A stretch of 33,200 bases of DNA from Desulfonatronospira sp. (GTDB taxonomy: Bacteria > Desulfobacterota > Desulfovibrionia > Desulfovibrionales > Desulfonatronovibrionaceae). A program made the position numbers and the translations under genes. Each line of letters opens with the position of its first letter. Within the stretch, counting starts at the first letter, position 1. Location: assembly GCA_007125075.1 (NCBI GenBank), contig SLDX01000046.1:1-33200 (forward strand). The letters are read 5' to 3'. Below, piece by piece: positions 1-8,111 of this stretch. The notes below the pieces were generated by a model. It searched no databases. It was not told the origin of the DNA and worked only from the letters and a program-made list of their open reading frames with translations.

Positions 1-167
1 GGAAAGCCAAGGCCAGCGTTTTTTCAGAACTGGTCAAGCACCACATTGAAGAAGAGGAAGATGAAGTGTTCAAATCCGCTGAAAAGATGCTGGATAAAGA
101 CGAACTGGATAAGCTCATGTCTGAATTTACAAATAAAAAAGAGGATATAAAGAAAAGTCTGAAATGA
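1..167 (+). CDS. Hemerythrin-like HHE domain protein, C-terminal fragment
   Basis: This is the last 54 residues of a gene that begins before the window; the reading frame starts at base 3 and ends in TGA at 165-167. The visible part has the pattern LVKHHIEEEEDEVF followed by an amphipathic helix rich in Lys, Glu and Asp. That His-x3-Glu-rich segment is typical of the last iron-binding helix of bacterial hemerythrin HHE domain proteins, which bind a di-iron centre and O2 or NO or act in redox stress defence. The family assignment rests on a short piece, so the exact subfamily cannot be given. The next two genes, a DUF1328 peptide and a short-chain dehydrogenase, are also of the kind found in general stress clusters. 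Confidence 0.7.
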   Translation, partial: KAKASVFSELVKHHIEEEEDEVFKSAEKMLDKDELDKLMSEFTNKKEDIKKSLK

Positions 168-190
168 AAGTTTGTGCTGCAAAAAGTCCT

Positions 191-215
191 TTGGTCACGC
201 CATGCGCGTGATCAA
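191..215 (+). terminator. Hairpin after hemerythrin-like gene
   Basis: A 10-bp stem with one G-T pair (TTGGTCACGC / GCGTGATCAA) around a 5-base loop lies 24 bases after the stop codon. There is no T-run after it, so it may be only a 3' stabilising hairpin. The rest of 216-368 shows no gene. Confidence 0.35.
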
Positions 216-368
216 GGATTAAGGATTGAAGCTAAAGAATCTGTAAAACATATTTTTGTCAGTGTGGAACTACATTCAGAAATTTTGACTCTTGGTCTTA
301 CAGATACATCCTGATAATTATTTTTAAAGTTAATTGGAAATTAGAACCTTTAAAAAAGGAGTTGAACA

Positions 369-536
369 ATGCTAACCTGGGCCATAGTATTTCTGGTTAT
401 CGCGATTATTGCAGGCATTTTCGGCCTGTCCGGAATTGCAGGCGCTGCGACTAACATCGCCTGGATTTTATTTGTAATCTTTTTGATTTTATTTGTGGTT
501 TCTCTGGTCATGGGCAGGGGGCGTCCTCCAGCCTGA
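369..536 (+). CDS. DUF1328 (YtjA/UPF0391-type) small membrane protein
   Basis: This 55-aa protein is almost entirely hydrophobic, with two predicted membrane helices (about residues 3-22 and 28-48) joined by a small Gly/Ala segment ([14 protein letters not shown]) and a short basic tail MGRGRPPA. Length, the [18 protein letters not shown] start and the Gly-Ala turn match the DUF1328 family of inner-membrane peptides, whose function is unknown but which often occur in stress-induced gene sets. The ATG has an excellent ribosome site (AAAAAAGGAG, 6 bases ahead). A strong terminator follows directly, so the gene is probably a single transcription unit. Confidence 0.88.
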   Translation: MLTWAIVFLVIAIIAGIFGLSGIAGAATNIAWILFVIFLILFVVSLVMGRGRPPA

Positions 537-543
537 TGTTCTT

Positions 544-579
544 AAAAAGACCATCTATGCATCGGATGGTCTTTTTTTT
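544..579 (+). terminator. Intrinsic terminator after DUF1328 gene
   Basis: The stem AAGACCATC / GATGGTCTT has a 9-base loop and is followed by eight T residues. It starts 10 bases after the stop codon. Confidence 0.85.
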
Positions 580-702
580 GGAAAGATAACCCTTTATAGC
601 TTTCAGGAAGAATTTTTCTGCAAAGCAGGCAGATATTCGTGCCTATGTCATTTGTATAATATTAAGTTCTTCATCATTTCTTAACATTGGGAGCAATATA
701 TA

Positions 703-1710
703 ATGGAAGAGATGCAGAGCATACAAAAAAGCAAAAGTGAGCGTCTTGAAAAAAGAACAGTAGTTATTACCGGTGCTTCCAGCGGTATTGGAAGGGCGGC
801 ATCAATTGAATTCGCCAGGAGAAATTATCACGTCGTGGCCGTGGCAAGAAATGAAAAGAGTCTTAAGGAACTGGCCGGTGAATGTGAATAATTCGAAGGA
901 GATGTGGCTATTCATCCTGTTGATGTCACTGATTATGAAGGCATAGAAAAGGTTGCCCGGGACACAAAAGAGCAGTTTGGAAGAATAGACATGTGGATCA
1001 ACAACGCAGCGCTTACCGCGTTCGGCAGGATTGAAGTCATGCCTGTAGATATTCTGCGAAGAGTGATCGAGACAAATATTATGGGTTATATTCAAGGTGC
1101 CAGGGCAGTGATACCTAATTTCCGGGAGCAGGGCAAAGGGATACTGGTCAATGTTTCATCCATCGTCGGAAAGACTTCCCAGCCCTATACCATCCCTTAT
1201 ACAATCAGCAAGGCGGCCATAAACAGTCTCTCAGAATGCCTGCGCATGGAACTGATGGATGCACCGGACATACATATATGCACGGTCCTTCCGCCTTCGA
1301 TTGACACTCCTCTATTTCAGCACGGGGCAAATTACAGCGGTCTGGGGATAAAACCAATGGATCCGGTATACAGTGCCGATAAAGTGGTGAAAGCCCTGAT
1401 CAGGCTGGCTGATTCACCGCGACGGGAGGTCTTTATAGGCGGAATGGCAAAGATATCCGCGGCAGCACGCAAAATTGCCCCCTCAATGATGGAGAAATTG
1501 ATTGCGGAGAAGGTACGGCAGGACCATTTTCAGGATTGGACGACTCCGCAAGGCAAGGGCAATTTGTTTGAACCTGATAAAGAATGGACCTCCATAAGCG
1601 GAGGATGGATAAAAGGGGAGAAAAAAGTCGGTACTGGTATAATTGCGGTGGGACTGGGAGCCTTGGCTCTTGGACTCGGCGTCATCGGCTGGATGTTTGC
1701 CGGCCGTTAA
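703..1710 (+). pseudogene. Short-chain dehydrogenase (SDR) interrupted by in-frame TAA
   Basis: The full frame would encode 335 residues of an NAD(P)-dependent short-chain dehydrogenase. The cofactor motif TGASSGIG is at residues 23-30, NNA at 100-102, Ser at 152-153, and the catalytic Tyr166-x3-Lys170 (YTISK) is present. A hydrophobic Gly/Ala/Leu-rich segment near residues 310-333 looks like a C-terminal membrane anchor. Codon 63 is TAA (889-891), and the same frame resumes at once and reads through to 1710, so one base change (for example CAA to TAA) explains it. A GTG at 904 has AAGGAG only 2 bases ahead, and a product from there would lack the glycine-rich cofactor site. The gene is therefore probably a recent pseudogene, unless the TAA is a sequencing error or is suppressed. 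Confidence 0.85.
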
Positions 1711-1791
1711 TCATGGTAATACTTATAAGATTTGTTTTCACCGGATCAAGGATCGGCAGTTTCAATATATTGAATTAATTTAAAGCCTGCC

Positions 1792-1816
1792 AACAGAAAA
1801 CAATATTTCTGTTTTT
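1792..1816 (+). terminator. AT-rich terminator after SDR gene
   Basis: The stem AACAGAAA / TTTCTGTT has a 6-base loop and is followed by TTT. It lies about 80 bases after the SDR stop. Confidence 0.5.
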
Positions 1817-2079
1817 GGAACAATCTTTTTTAGAATATCAAGCAGTCATTCAAACAAAGAAGTCCAGTCTTAGAACAAGAATACAAATATGACATTGACG
1901 ATTCGCTTTGTCAGAGGTATGAAGCGATGAAACTTCCAACAGCAGGACATGTTTATTCCCCAGCGTGAGCTGAACCGAAATTCTGCAGTGGGTTTTAAGA
2001 TACTTTTTCTGAAGATGAAATAGTTTTATGCAGCATATTCGGCACAAGCGTAAAGTTTTTGACTATCAGGAGAATCAAA
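1817..2079. other. Spacer without a recognisable gene
   Basis: Together with 1711-1791 this makes a gap of about 370 bases between the SDR gene and the next small gene. A minus-strand open frame of 65 codons at 1850-2047 has no ribosome site or recognisable sequence and is not called. The segment may carry the promoter of the following gene, but no convincing -35/-10 pair was found. Confidence 0.4.
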
Positions 2080-2277
2080 ATGGAATTTCATCGCAGTGTT
2101 CAAGAAAAATGGAATGCTTTACCTGAATGGGTGAGAAAGCTAGTCGGAAAAAACCACAGCGAATGGGATAAACTGCCTGATGAAAGCAAGCAGTATTTTT
2201 CCTCTGATGAAGGCAGGAAGAAAATTGAAAGAGCTTATCAGCAATATACAAAAGACGTTCCTGGAGAATTCAAGTAA
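2080..2277 (+). CDS. Small hydrophilic protein of unknown function (65 aa)
   Basis: The ATG at 2080 is preceded by CAGGAGAATCAAA, a good ribosome site; an in-frame TTG at 2059 lacks one. The product is soluble, highly charged and rich in Trp, Lys, Glu and aromatic residues, with no signal peptide or Cys. It contains two similar short segments, KWNALPEWVRKLVG and EWDKLPDESKQYFSS, which share the pattern W-x-x-L-P-[ED]. This may reflect an internal duplication of about 20 residues. I do not recognise the family. Its location next to DUF1328 and hemerythrin genes is compatible with a small stress protein, but that is a guess. Confidence 0.6.
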   Translation: MEFHRSVQEKWNALPEWVRKLVGKNHSEWDKLPDESKQYFSSDEGRKKIERAYQQYTKDVPGEFK

Positions 2278-2324
2278 AACAAGGTGCACTTCCGGTCACC
2301 AGACTTTATGCCGGAATTACATCT

Positions 2325-2639
2325 TTATGTAAATACCAAAGCCCTGAGCATGGAAACGGAGATTATCCCGGTCAGCATGGCAATGATCAGGCTGCGGGTA
2401 TAAAGGGCGGCCAGCATGGTGGCTCCTGCGGAAATAAGTTCCGCGGGTCCCTTGCCGGTCAACGTGGGAACGATAATGGCCACCAGGATTGATGCCGGCA
2501 TATGATCAAGAAAAGCTCTGATCCGGGGTGAGGGTGTGACTCTGCTGATAATAAAAAGTCCTCCGGCTCTGGTGAAATACGTGGCGGCAGTCATGAGCAC
2601 AATGGCCGCCGCGAACTGGTAGTCCTGATTTTCAAGCAT
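2325..2639 (-). CDS. azlD: AzlD-family branched-chain amino-acid transport subunit
   Basis: This 104-aa protein has four predicted membrane helices and a conserved TYFTRAGGLFII segment near the first loop. Length and pattern match AzlD/YgaH, the small partner of AzlC/YgaZ. Together they form an exporter for branched-chain amino acids (and related compounds such as azaleucine in Bacillus). The ATG lies inside the end of azlC: the two frames overlap by 8 bases (2632-2639), and the ribosome site GGAG sits in the azlC coding sequence, a sign of translational coupling. A small perfect stem TTACAT / ATGTAA at 2317-2332 overlaps the stop codon. Confidence 0.88.
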   Translation of the reverse strand: MLENQDYQFAAAIVLMTAATYFTRAGGLFIISRVTPSPRIRAFLDHMPASILVAIIVPTLTGKGPAELISAGATMLAALYTRSLIIAMLTGIISVSMLRALVFT

Positions 2640-3372
2640 TTCTTAGTGCTCCTGCCATACCTCCTGCCAGTCCTCCAATAATAATATACCACTTACCTGG
2701 AAAAAGCATGAAAGCAAGCCATGCAGTTAGAGCGGCTATCATCCAGACCGGGATCTGGGCTTTTCCCCGCCAGAAGAATGTGAGCAAAGCAATAAATACG
2801 ATAGTGAAGGCGAAATCCATTCCCAAAACTGCAGGGTCTGCAAGATATCTGTCCATCCAGAAGGATGTGGACGAACCCACGAAGGTGGCACAGTTCCAGA
2901 AGGCATAAATACAAAGACCCGAACCCAGCAGGAAGCCCGCGTCTTTTTTCCCTGAGGCCATCTCTTTTACGGACAGAGCCCAGGATTCATCGGTCATGAA
3001 ATACAGACTGAAATAGGATCTGCCCGTTGGTATGTGCACCAGCCAGTCGCGCATTGCCGCTCCCATGAGCAGGTGCCTCAAGTTTACGGCTAGAGTTGTC
3101 AGAAAAAGGGCAAGAACAGGCAGCTGGGGAGCCCAGAGTTCCAGAGCCATGAGTTGAGAGGCGCCGGCAAAAACGGTCAGGCTCATGATCTGGGCCTGCA
3201 AAGGTGTCATGCCGGCCTGGACGGCGAGCATGCCAAAGACGATTCCATAGACAAAAACCCCCAGCCCCAGGGGGATGCACTTCAAAAATCCATCAAGCAT
3301 GCCCTTGCGGGAAAAAATGACCTTTGATTTTTCCTGAAGCTGGGGCTTGGTTTTCATTGCACCGGCGGACAC
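2632..3372 (-). CDS. azlC: AzlC-family branched-chain amino-acid exporter
   Basis: The product is up to 246 residues with several hydrophobic helices and the AzlC hallmarks: a GLGVFVYGIVFGMLA start to the first helix, then QAQIMSLTVFAGASQLMAL and TTLAVNLRHLLMGAA. AzlC proteins are the large subunit of the AzlCD/YgaZH exporter in the inner membrane. The start is uncertain: GTG at 3370-3372 gives the longest product, while an ATG five codons later (3355-3357) would fit the family equally well; neither has a clear ribosome site. The gene begins 21 bases after the gltX stop, so it may depend on read-through from gltX. Confidence 0.88.
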   Translation of the reverse strand: MSAGAMKTKPQLQEKSKVIFSRKGMLDGFLKCIPLGLGVFVYGIVFGMLAVQAGMTPLQAQIMSLTVFAGASQLMALELWAPQLPVLALFLTTLAVNLRHLLMGAAMRDWLVHIPTGRSYFSLYFMTDESWALSVKEMASGKKDAGFLLGSGLCIYAFWNCATFVGSSTSFWMDRYLADPAVLGMDFAFTIVFIALLTFFWRGKAQIPVWMIAALTAWLAFMLFPGKWYIIIGGLAGGMAGALRNA

Positions 3373-3393
3373 ATGAAGAGTTAAAAAGAACTG

Positions 3394-4785
3394 TTATCTT
3401 TGAAGGGAGAGCCTCAGCCTGTTTACGCATCTTTCTCTGCCCAGCACCTCCATGGTCTCAAAGATACCCGGGCTGGCAGTCCTGCCGGTCAGAGCCACTC
3501 GGAGAGGCTGAGCTATGGCTTTGAAATTGATGTTTTTTTCTTCAATATAGGATTTAAGAGCAGCCTCAAGGCTTGAGAGATCAAATGAATCCATTTTTTC
3601 CAGTCGATCTGCGATTTCTCTTATATAAACTCCGGCTTCAGGAGTAAAAAACTTCTCTGCCGCCTCTTGTTCTATCGTCAGTTGATCGTCGGTAACCAGA
3701 AAGAAATGTGCCATTTCAGCCATTTCACGCATTGTAACAGCCCTGGGCTGCAGCAGGGGAATGATTTTTTCCAGATAGCCGGTATCGGCCGAAGGTAGGT
3801 CAGGGTCCAGATGTTCGGTCAGGATCGAAGCCAGCCTTTTTACATCCGCCTGTTTGATATAGTGACTGTTGAGCCAGCGAAGCTTGTCCATGTCAAAAAC
3901 GCATGCCGAAGATCCCAGATTGTCGAGGGAGAATTTGGCTAAAAGATCCTCCAGAGTAAAAATTTCTTCGTCCTTGTAGGACCATCCCAGACGGACCAGA
4001 TAATTGACCAGGGCTTCCGGAAGATAACCCATTTCCCGGTAGGCTGTAACTGAAAGTGCGCCATGACGTTTGGACAGCTTTTTCTTGTCCGGTCCAAGAA
4101 TCATGGGCACATGTCCAAAAAGTGGAGGGGGTACGTTCAGGGCATTATACAAAATAATTTGTTTTGGAGTATTATTTATATGATCATCTCCGCGAAGTAC
4201 ATGGGTAATGCCCATTTCAATATCGTCCACAACCACAGCCAGATTATAGGTTGGAGTACCGTCTATTCTTTCCAGAACAAAATCATCCAGCTGAGAGTTG
4301 TCCACTGAAATCCCGCCCTTGACCAGATCCTGGTAAACGTTTTGTCCACTGAGCGGAGCTTTGATTCTGATCACGGTATCTGCACCGGGCTTCAGGCTCA
4401 GATCGCGGCATCTGCCTGAATATTTGGGCTTCAGCCCCTTTTCTCTGGCCAGGCTGCGCATTTCTTCAACTTCTTCAGGAGTGCAGCGGCAATAATATGC
4501 CTGTCCGGTTTGAACAATTTTTTGTATATAATCTTTATATATTTCAAAACGCTGGCTCTGGTAAAACGGACCCTGATCGTAATCCAGGCCAAGCCAGTGC
4601 ATGCTGTCCAGAATGGCCCTGGTCATCTCTCCTGAAGATCTTTTGACATCGGTATCCTCGACGCGCAACAGGAATCTGCCCTGATGCTGACGGGCCAGGA
4701 TCCAGTTGAAAAGGGCCGTTCTTGCTCCGCCTATATGCAGATAACCAGTGGGACTGGGAGCAAATCTGGTGACAACCTCACTCAT
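3394..4785 (-). CDS. gltX: Glutamyl-tRNA synthetase
   Basis: This 463-aa class I aminoacyl-tRNA synthetase charges tRNA-Glu with glutamate in the cytoplasm. The ATP-binding HIGH-type motif is HIGG at residues 17-20 within RFAPSPTGYLHIGGA. The KMSKS-type loop is KKLSKRHGA around 235-243. Cys99, Cys101, Tyr122 and Cys126 form the zinc-site pattern seen in many bacterial GluRS. The C-terminal part (after about 320) is the helical anticodon-binding domain. Length is normal for the family. The ATG has AAGGAG 7 bases ahead. A terminator lies just upstream, so gltX starts its own transcription unit and may include azlCD downstream. Whether it also charges tRNA-Gln cannot be told from this window. 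Confidence 0.97.
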   Translation of the reverse strand: MSEVVTRFAPSPTGYLHIGGARTALFNWILARQHQGRFLLRVEDTDVKRSSGEMTRAILDSMHWLGLDYDQGPFYQSQRFEIYKDYIQKIVQTGQAYYCRCTPEEVEEMRSLAREKGLKPKYSGRCRDLSLKPGADTVIRIKAPLSGQNVYQDLVKGGISVDNSQLDDFVLERIDGTPTYNLAVVVDDIEMGITHVLRGDDHINNTPKQIILYNALNVPPPLFGHVPMILGPDKKKLSKRHGALSVTAYREMGYLPEALVNYLVRLGWSYKDEEIFTLEDLLAKFSLDNLGSSACVFDMDKLRWLNSHYIKQADVKRLASILTEHLDPDLPSADTGYLEKIIPLLQPRAVTMREMAEMAHFFLVTDDQLTIEQEAAEKFFTPEAGVYIREIADRLEKMDSFDLSSLEAALKSYIEEKNINFKAIAQPLRVALTGRTASPGIFETMEVLGRERCVNRLRLSLQR

Positions 4786-4812
4786 TGTCGTTCTCCTTAT
4801 GCCGGGCCATAG

Positions 4813-4843
4813 TCAAAATAAAGGCGGGCCGAGGAGACCCGCC
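4813..4843 (-). terminator. Terminator between nfu-like gene and gltX
   Basis: Read on the minus strand, the stem GGCGGG / CCCGCC is followed by TTTATTTT. It lies about 30 bases after the nfu-like stop and separates that gene from gltX. Confidence 0.8.
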
Positions 4844-4871
4844 TGCAAGCAATACTAAAAATCCAGTAAGT

Positions 4872-5093
4872 CTAAACCGCTTCAACGGCCTTGATTTCTG
4901 GCAGTTCTTTAAGAACAAGGCGTTCAATACCGTTTTTCAAAGTCATCTGGGACATGGGACAACCTTTGCAGGCGCCCTGCAGCCGGACTTTTACCACACC
5001 GTCATCGGTAACCTCGACCAGTTCAACATCTCCTCCGTCAGCCTGAAGCGATGGTCTGATTTTGTCCAGTACAGCCTGTACTCTCTCACGCAT
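4872..5093 (-). CDS. NifU C-terminal domain (Nfu-type) iron-sulfur protein
   Basis: This 73-aa protein consists of a single NifU_C domain. It has the typical [13 protein letters not shown] start, then the Cys pair C42-x2-C45 in [13 protein letters not shown] and a LKNGIERL helix. Such proteins bind a [4Fe-4S] cluster between two subunits and pass it to apo-enzymes in the cytoplasm. The whole protein is just this domain, shorter than E. coli NfuA, which has an extra N-terminal A-type domain; stand-alone forms are common in anaerobes. The start codon has GAGGGAG 7 bases ahead. Confidence 0.93.
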   Translation of the reverse strand: MRERVQAVLDKIRPSLQADGGDVELVEVTDDGVVKVRLQGACKGCPMSQMTLKNGIERLVLKELPEIKAVEAV

Positions 5094-5467
5094 ATTATCA
5101 CTCCCTCAAAGGATTCATAGTAAATCCTTATTTATTTTTAGTGTATTTTCAAAAAATTCAGTTAACCAGATATCTGCAAATAGTAATGCCGATTTTTGAG
5201 TTAAGTTTAAGCTGACAACCTTTTATTTTGCTTAGACTTAATCCTGAATCCTGACCCTGAAGCTTCAAAAGGACTTTTTACGGGCTTCTCTGACCAGCTT
5301 CGAAATTTAAAGTGGTAGAGAAAAGCATCAGATTTGCCGGATGAGCTTTGTTTTGAAATATAATTTTAGCCCAGGTGCATCTGTTTGTAAAGAATCTTTG
5401 AAACCTCCTGCTGCATTTGCTTCAACATCATGAGTTCGAAACGAACAAAATGAACGATAAATGGGAG
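5094..5467. other. Spacer between glutaredoxin and nfu-like gene
   Basis: No gene is supported in these 374 bases. An open frame at 5328-5678 on the minus strand overlaps the glutaredoxin in another frame and has no ribosome site. The minus-strand promoter of the nfu-like gene should lie near 5100-5200, an AT-rich stretch, but no clear consensus is visible. Confidence 0.4.
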
Positions 5468-5722
5468 CTATACAGCGCAGGCCTCCATGATTTCTTTCTC
5501 CTTCATGCCTACCACTACCTTTTCTCCGTTTATGACCAGGGTGGGAAATGACAGACTGGGATTGAAGCCTTTCAATTCCGCAATTACTTTTTCCCGTTCT
5601 TCGCCTTCCAGCTTGTCCACATCTATATATTCGAATTCTATTCCCTTTTCCTGAAGAAATTTCTTGATATTGCTGCAATGTACACAGGTGCTCAGAGCAA
5701 AAAGATATACGTTTCTTTCCAT
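5468..5722 (-). CDS. Glutaredoxin-family thiol-disulfide protein
   Basis: The 84-aa protein has a thioredoxin fold typical of short glutaredoxins. A beta strand NVYLFAL leads to the redox motif C13-V-H-C16, then a helix, the strand EFEYIDVDKL, the cis-proline strand SFPTLVI and the GEKVVVGMKEKEI segment expected of the glutathione-binding end. It probably reduces disulfides or serves as a small electron carrier in the cytoplasm. The Cys-Val-His-Cys centre differs from the usual CPYC, as is common in anaerobe glutaredoxin-like (NrdH/Grx) proteins, so the reductant may be thioredoxin reductase rather than glutathione. The ATG has AAGGAG 9 bases ahead. It stands alone between two spacers. Confidence 0.9.
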   Translation of the reverse strand: MERNVYLFALSTCVHCSNIKKFLQEKGIEFEYIDVDKLEGEEREKVIAELKGFNPSLSFPTLVINGEKVVVGMKEKEIMEACAV

Positions 5723-5965
5723 CGGGATCTTCTCCTTAGGCTTATTGTTTATAAGGATATTACACGCATTTTAAAAATCTTTCACCAATCATCAGTAAAT
5801 ATTTCAACAAGTAACTGCTTTCATTCCAAGCTTAATAATTAATCTTGCTTGCGGCCTGAGAAGCGAACATGCTTATCAAGTGAAAATAAAAAAATGATCT
5901 AATCTTTAACCAGTTAACTCATAATCATAAAAGTTTGACCAATCAACTCCTTATAGGAAGATATT

Positions 5966-6000
5966 TTAAAGCCGGCTGCAGATTTATATCTGCAGCCGGC
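5966..6000 (-). terminator. Strong hairpin after symporter 1
   Basis: A perfect 13-bp inverted repeat (GCCGGCTGCAGAT / ATCTGCAGCCGGC) with a 4-base loop occupies 5971-6000. Read on the minus strand it is followed by TTTAAAAT. It begins 30 bases after the symporter stop. Confidence 0.75.
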
Positions 6001-6029
6001 TTAGAGTATTATTGGTAATCGATCTGAAG

Positions 6030-7805
6030 CTAATGGCCTATTGCTGAACCTGAACCGCGAGGAGTGCGGACATTTTGAACCAGTTCCCGGATGTGGGCCG
6101 GAGGAGACTTGGTAAACGCGGAAACCACCACGGTCACAATGGCATTGAGCAGCATGCCTACAGTGCCGATGCCTTCCGGAACGATTCCGAAAAACCATGG
6201 GTCCATGCCCATAAACTTGGTCTGAATGATATACATCATGGTGAAGCTGATTCCGACGATCATTCCGGCTATGGCTCCTTCACGATTCACCCAGGTAGTG
6301 AATATCCCCAGTATGATTATGGGAAAAAATGAAGATGCCGCCAGGCCAAAGGCAAAAGCCACCACTTCCGCCACGAAGCCCGGAGGATTTATACCAAAAT
6401 AGCCGGCAATAAGAACAGCCAAAGCGATCATTATCCGAGCCACAAGCATGCGCTGCCTTTCCGTGGCCTGTGGGTTCAATATCCTGTAATACAGGTCATG
6501 TGATATGGATGAAGCAATAACAATCAACAGCCCTGAAGCAGTGGACAAAGCTGCAGCCAGTCCTCCTGCGGCAACCAGACCGATCATCCAGGCGGGAAGA
6601 TTGCCCATCTCCGGACTGGCCAAAACTATGATGTCCCGGTCAACATAAAGTTCGTTTTCATTGTCCGTAGGCACGTTGGCCACCAGTCGCTGGCCATGCT
6701 CTCCGCGCTCCCCGGTCAATTCCGGAGGTCCGATAAAGGGTTCTCCGGCCCGGAAACGGATTATGCCGTCTCCGGCCTTATCCACCCAGGCCACCAGTCC
6801 GGTCTGCTCCCAGTTCTTAAACCACTCAGGGGCTTCTGTATAAGGTACATCATTGATGGTATCGATCATGTTGTATCTGGCAAAGCCGGCCACTGTGGGA
6901 GCTGTGGTGTAAAGCAGAGCTATGAACAAAAGAGCCCAGAACGCGCTTATTCTGGCAGCTTTGACGCTGGGCACGGTGAAAAAGCGGATGATGACATGAG
7001 GCAGACCTGCTGTACCCACCATCAGGGCCAGGGTGATGCTGAAGACCGAAAGCATGCCCATGCCGTCAGGGTGAAAGGCCTCTGTATATCGGTGCAGACC
7101 AAGTTCTATATGGATTCCGTCAAGGGCCTGCAGAACATATTGTCCAGCCCGTTCTCCCTCTATAAGAGTAGATCCAAAACCAACCTGTGGAACAACTATT
7201 CCCGTAAGCTTCAGGGATATGGCTGCAGCAGCGAGAATAAAAGCCACGATCAGGACGCAGTACTGGGCCACCTGAGTCCAGGTGATGCCTTTCATGCCTC
7301 CAAGGGCGGCATAGAAAAAGACCACGGCCATGCCGATGACCACTCCGGTACTGACTTCAACTTCCAGAAACCGGCTGAAAACTATGCCTGCGCCGCGCAT
7401 CTGACCGGCAACATAGGTAAGCGAAATAAAGATGGCACAGATAAGAGCCACCACTCGAGCAGTATTGGAATAATACCTGTCACCGACAAAGTCCGGAACG
7501 GTGAATTTTCCGAATTTACGCAAATAAGGAGCCAGAAGCAGAGCCAGGAGCACATATCCTCCTGTCCAGCCCATGAGATAAACCGCTCCTGAATAGCCCA
7601 TAAAAGAAACCAGCCCGGCCATGGAAATAAAAGAAGCAGCACTCATCCAGTCTGCCGCTGTGGCCATCCCGTTGGCCAGCGGGGGGACCGAGGACCCGGC
7701 TACATAAAAACCCTTGGTTTCCTTGACCCTGGATCGCCAGGCAATAAAGATGTATAATGCAAATGTTAATATGACCAATATATAGGTCCAGGCCAAAATA
7801 GACAT
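6030..7805 (-). CDS. Sodium:solute symporter, VC_2705-type (acetate-permease-like)
   Basis: This 591-aa inner-membrane protein of the SSS (SLC5) family has about 13 hydrophobic helices. It opens with WTYILVILTFALYIFIAWRS and contains the family segments FYVAGSSVPPLANGMATAADWMSAASFI and GGLAAALSTASGLLIVIASS. A long hydrophilic insert around residues 315-395 (charged, GxGxR-rich) is a feature of the VC_2705 subfamily that pairs with a DUF4212 small subunit. The relative ActP transports acetate, so a monocarboxylate is a fair guess, but the substrate is not shown by the sequence. The gene lies 51 bases after the DUF4212 gene, has AGGAGGGAAGAGC before its ATG, and ends in a strong terminator. Confidence 0.92.
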   Translation of the reverse strand: MSILAWTYILVILTFALYIFIAWRSRVKETKGFYVAGSSVPPLANGMATAADWMSAASFISMAGLVSFMGYSGAVYLMGWTGGYVLLALLLAPYLRKFGKFTVPDFVGDRYYSNTARVVALICAIFISLTYVAGQMRGAGIVFSRFLEVEVSTGVVIGMAVVFFYAALGGMKGITWTQVAQYCVLIVAFILAAAAISLKLTGIVVPQVGFGSTLIEGERAGQYVLQALDGIHIELGLHRYTEAFHPDGMGMLSVFSITLALMVGTAGLPHVIIRFFTVPSVKAARISAFWALLFIALLYTTAPTVAGFARYNMIDTINDVPYTEAPEWFKNWEQTGLVAWVDKAGDGIIRFRAGEPFIGPPELTGERGEHGQRLVANVPTDNENELYVDRDIIVLASPEMGNLPAWMIGLVAAGGLAAALSTASGLLIVIASSISHDLYYRILNPQATERQRMLVARIMIALAVLIAGYFGINPPGFVAEVVAFAFGLAASSFFPIIILGIFTTWVNREGAIAGMIVGISFTMMYIIQTKFMGMDPWFFGIVPEGIGTVGMLLNAIVTVVVSAFTKSPPAHIRELVQNVRTPRGSGSAIGH

Positions 7806-7856
7806 TGCTCTTCCCTCCTCACCGCAGGGTGTTCGAGTTAAATAAAAATCAGAAAA

Positions 7857-8111
7857 TCATTGTTCATCAACTTCATATTTACGATCCAGCCTGTTCATGA
7901 GGATGCAGTAGACAAGAATAAGGATTACAAAAACATAAATGGATCCCTGCTGAGCAATCCAGAAACCCAGAGGAAAGCCGGCTATCCAGATGCTGTTCAG
8001 AGGCTGAACCAGAAAAATTCCAAGTACATAGGGTACAAAGGCCCATACAACCAGCAGGACGGCTATCAGAGTCAGATTTTTTTTCCAGTACACATCAAAG
8101 CTTTTGGACAT
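7857..8111 (-). CDS. DUF4212 symporter small subunit
   Basis: The 84-aa product has two membrane helices (about residues 14-35 and 48-70), separated by a loop with GFPLGFWIAQQGS. It matches the DUF4212 family, which nearly always precedes a VC_2705-type sodium:solute symporter and is thought to be its accessory subunit (compare YjcH beside ActP). The ATG at 8109-8111 is chosen because GGAGG lies 8 bases ahead; the upstream in-frame GTG and ATG (8118-8120, 8115-8117) overlap or touch that ribosome site. It is the first gene of the minus-strand symporter 1 operon, divergent from the first DUF294 gene. Confidence 0.92.
   Translation of the reverse strand: MSKSFDVYWKKNLTLIAVLLVVWAFVPYVLGIFLVQPLNSIWIAGFPLGFWIAQQGSIYVFVILILVYCILMNRLDRKYEVDEQ

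Noticed and set aside
493-684. Plus-strand open frame after DUF1328
   Set aside because: It overlaps the DUF1328 gene end and runs through its terminator.
889-891. In-frame stop in the SDR as a recoded amino acid
   Set aside because: The codon is TAA. Selenocysteine uses TGA and pyrrolysine uses TAG, and no SECIS-like hairpin was seen, so a nonsense mutation or read error is simpler.
1850-2047. 65-codon minus-strand open frame in the spacer
   Set aside because: It has no ribosome site and an unlikely composition, and no IS or protein family could be recognised.
5328-5678. 116-codon minus-strand open frame overlapping the glutaredoxin
   Set aside because: It overlaps a protein with a clear thioredoxin fold and CxxC in another frame and shows no family features.
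6696-7592. Long plus-strand open frame opposite symporter 1
   Set aside because: It is antisense to a well-supported membrane protein, has no ribosome site, and its composition (Ser, His, Gln, Lys rich) is typical of a reverse-frame shadow.
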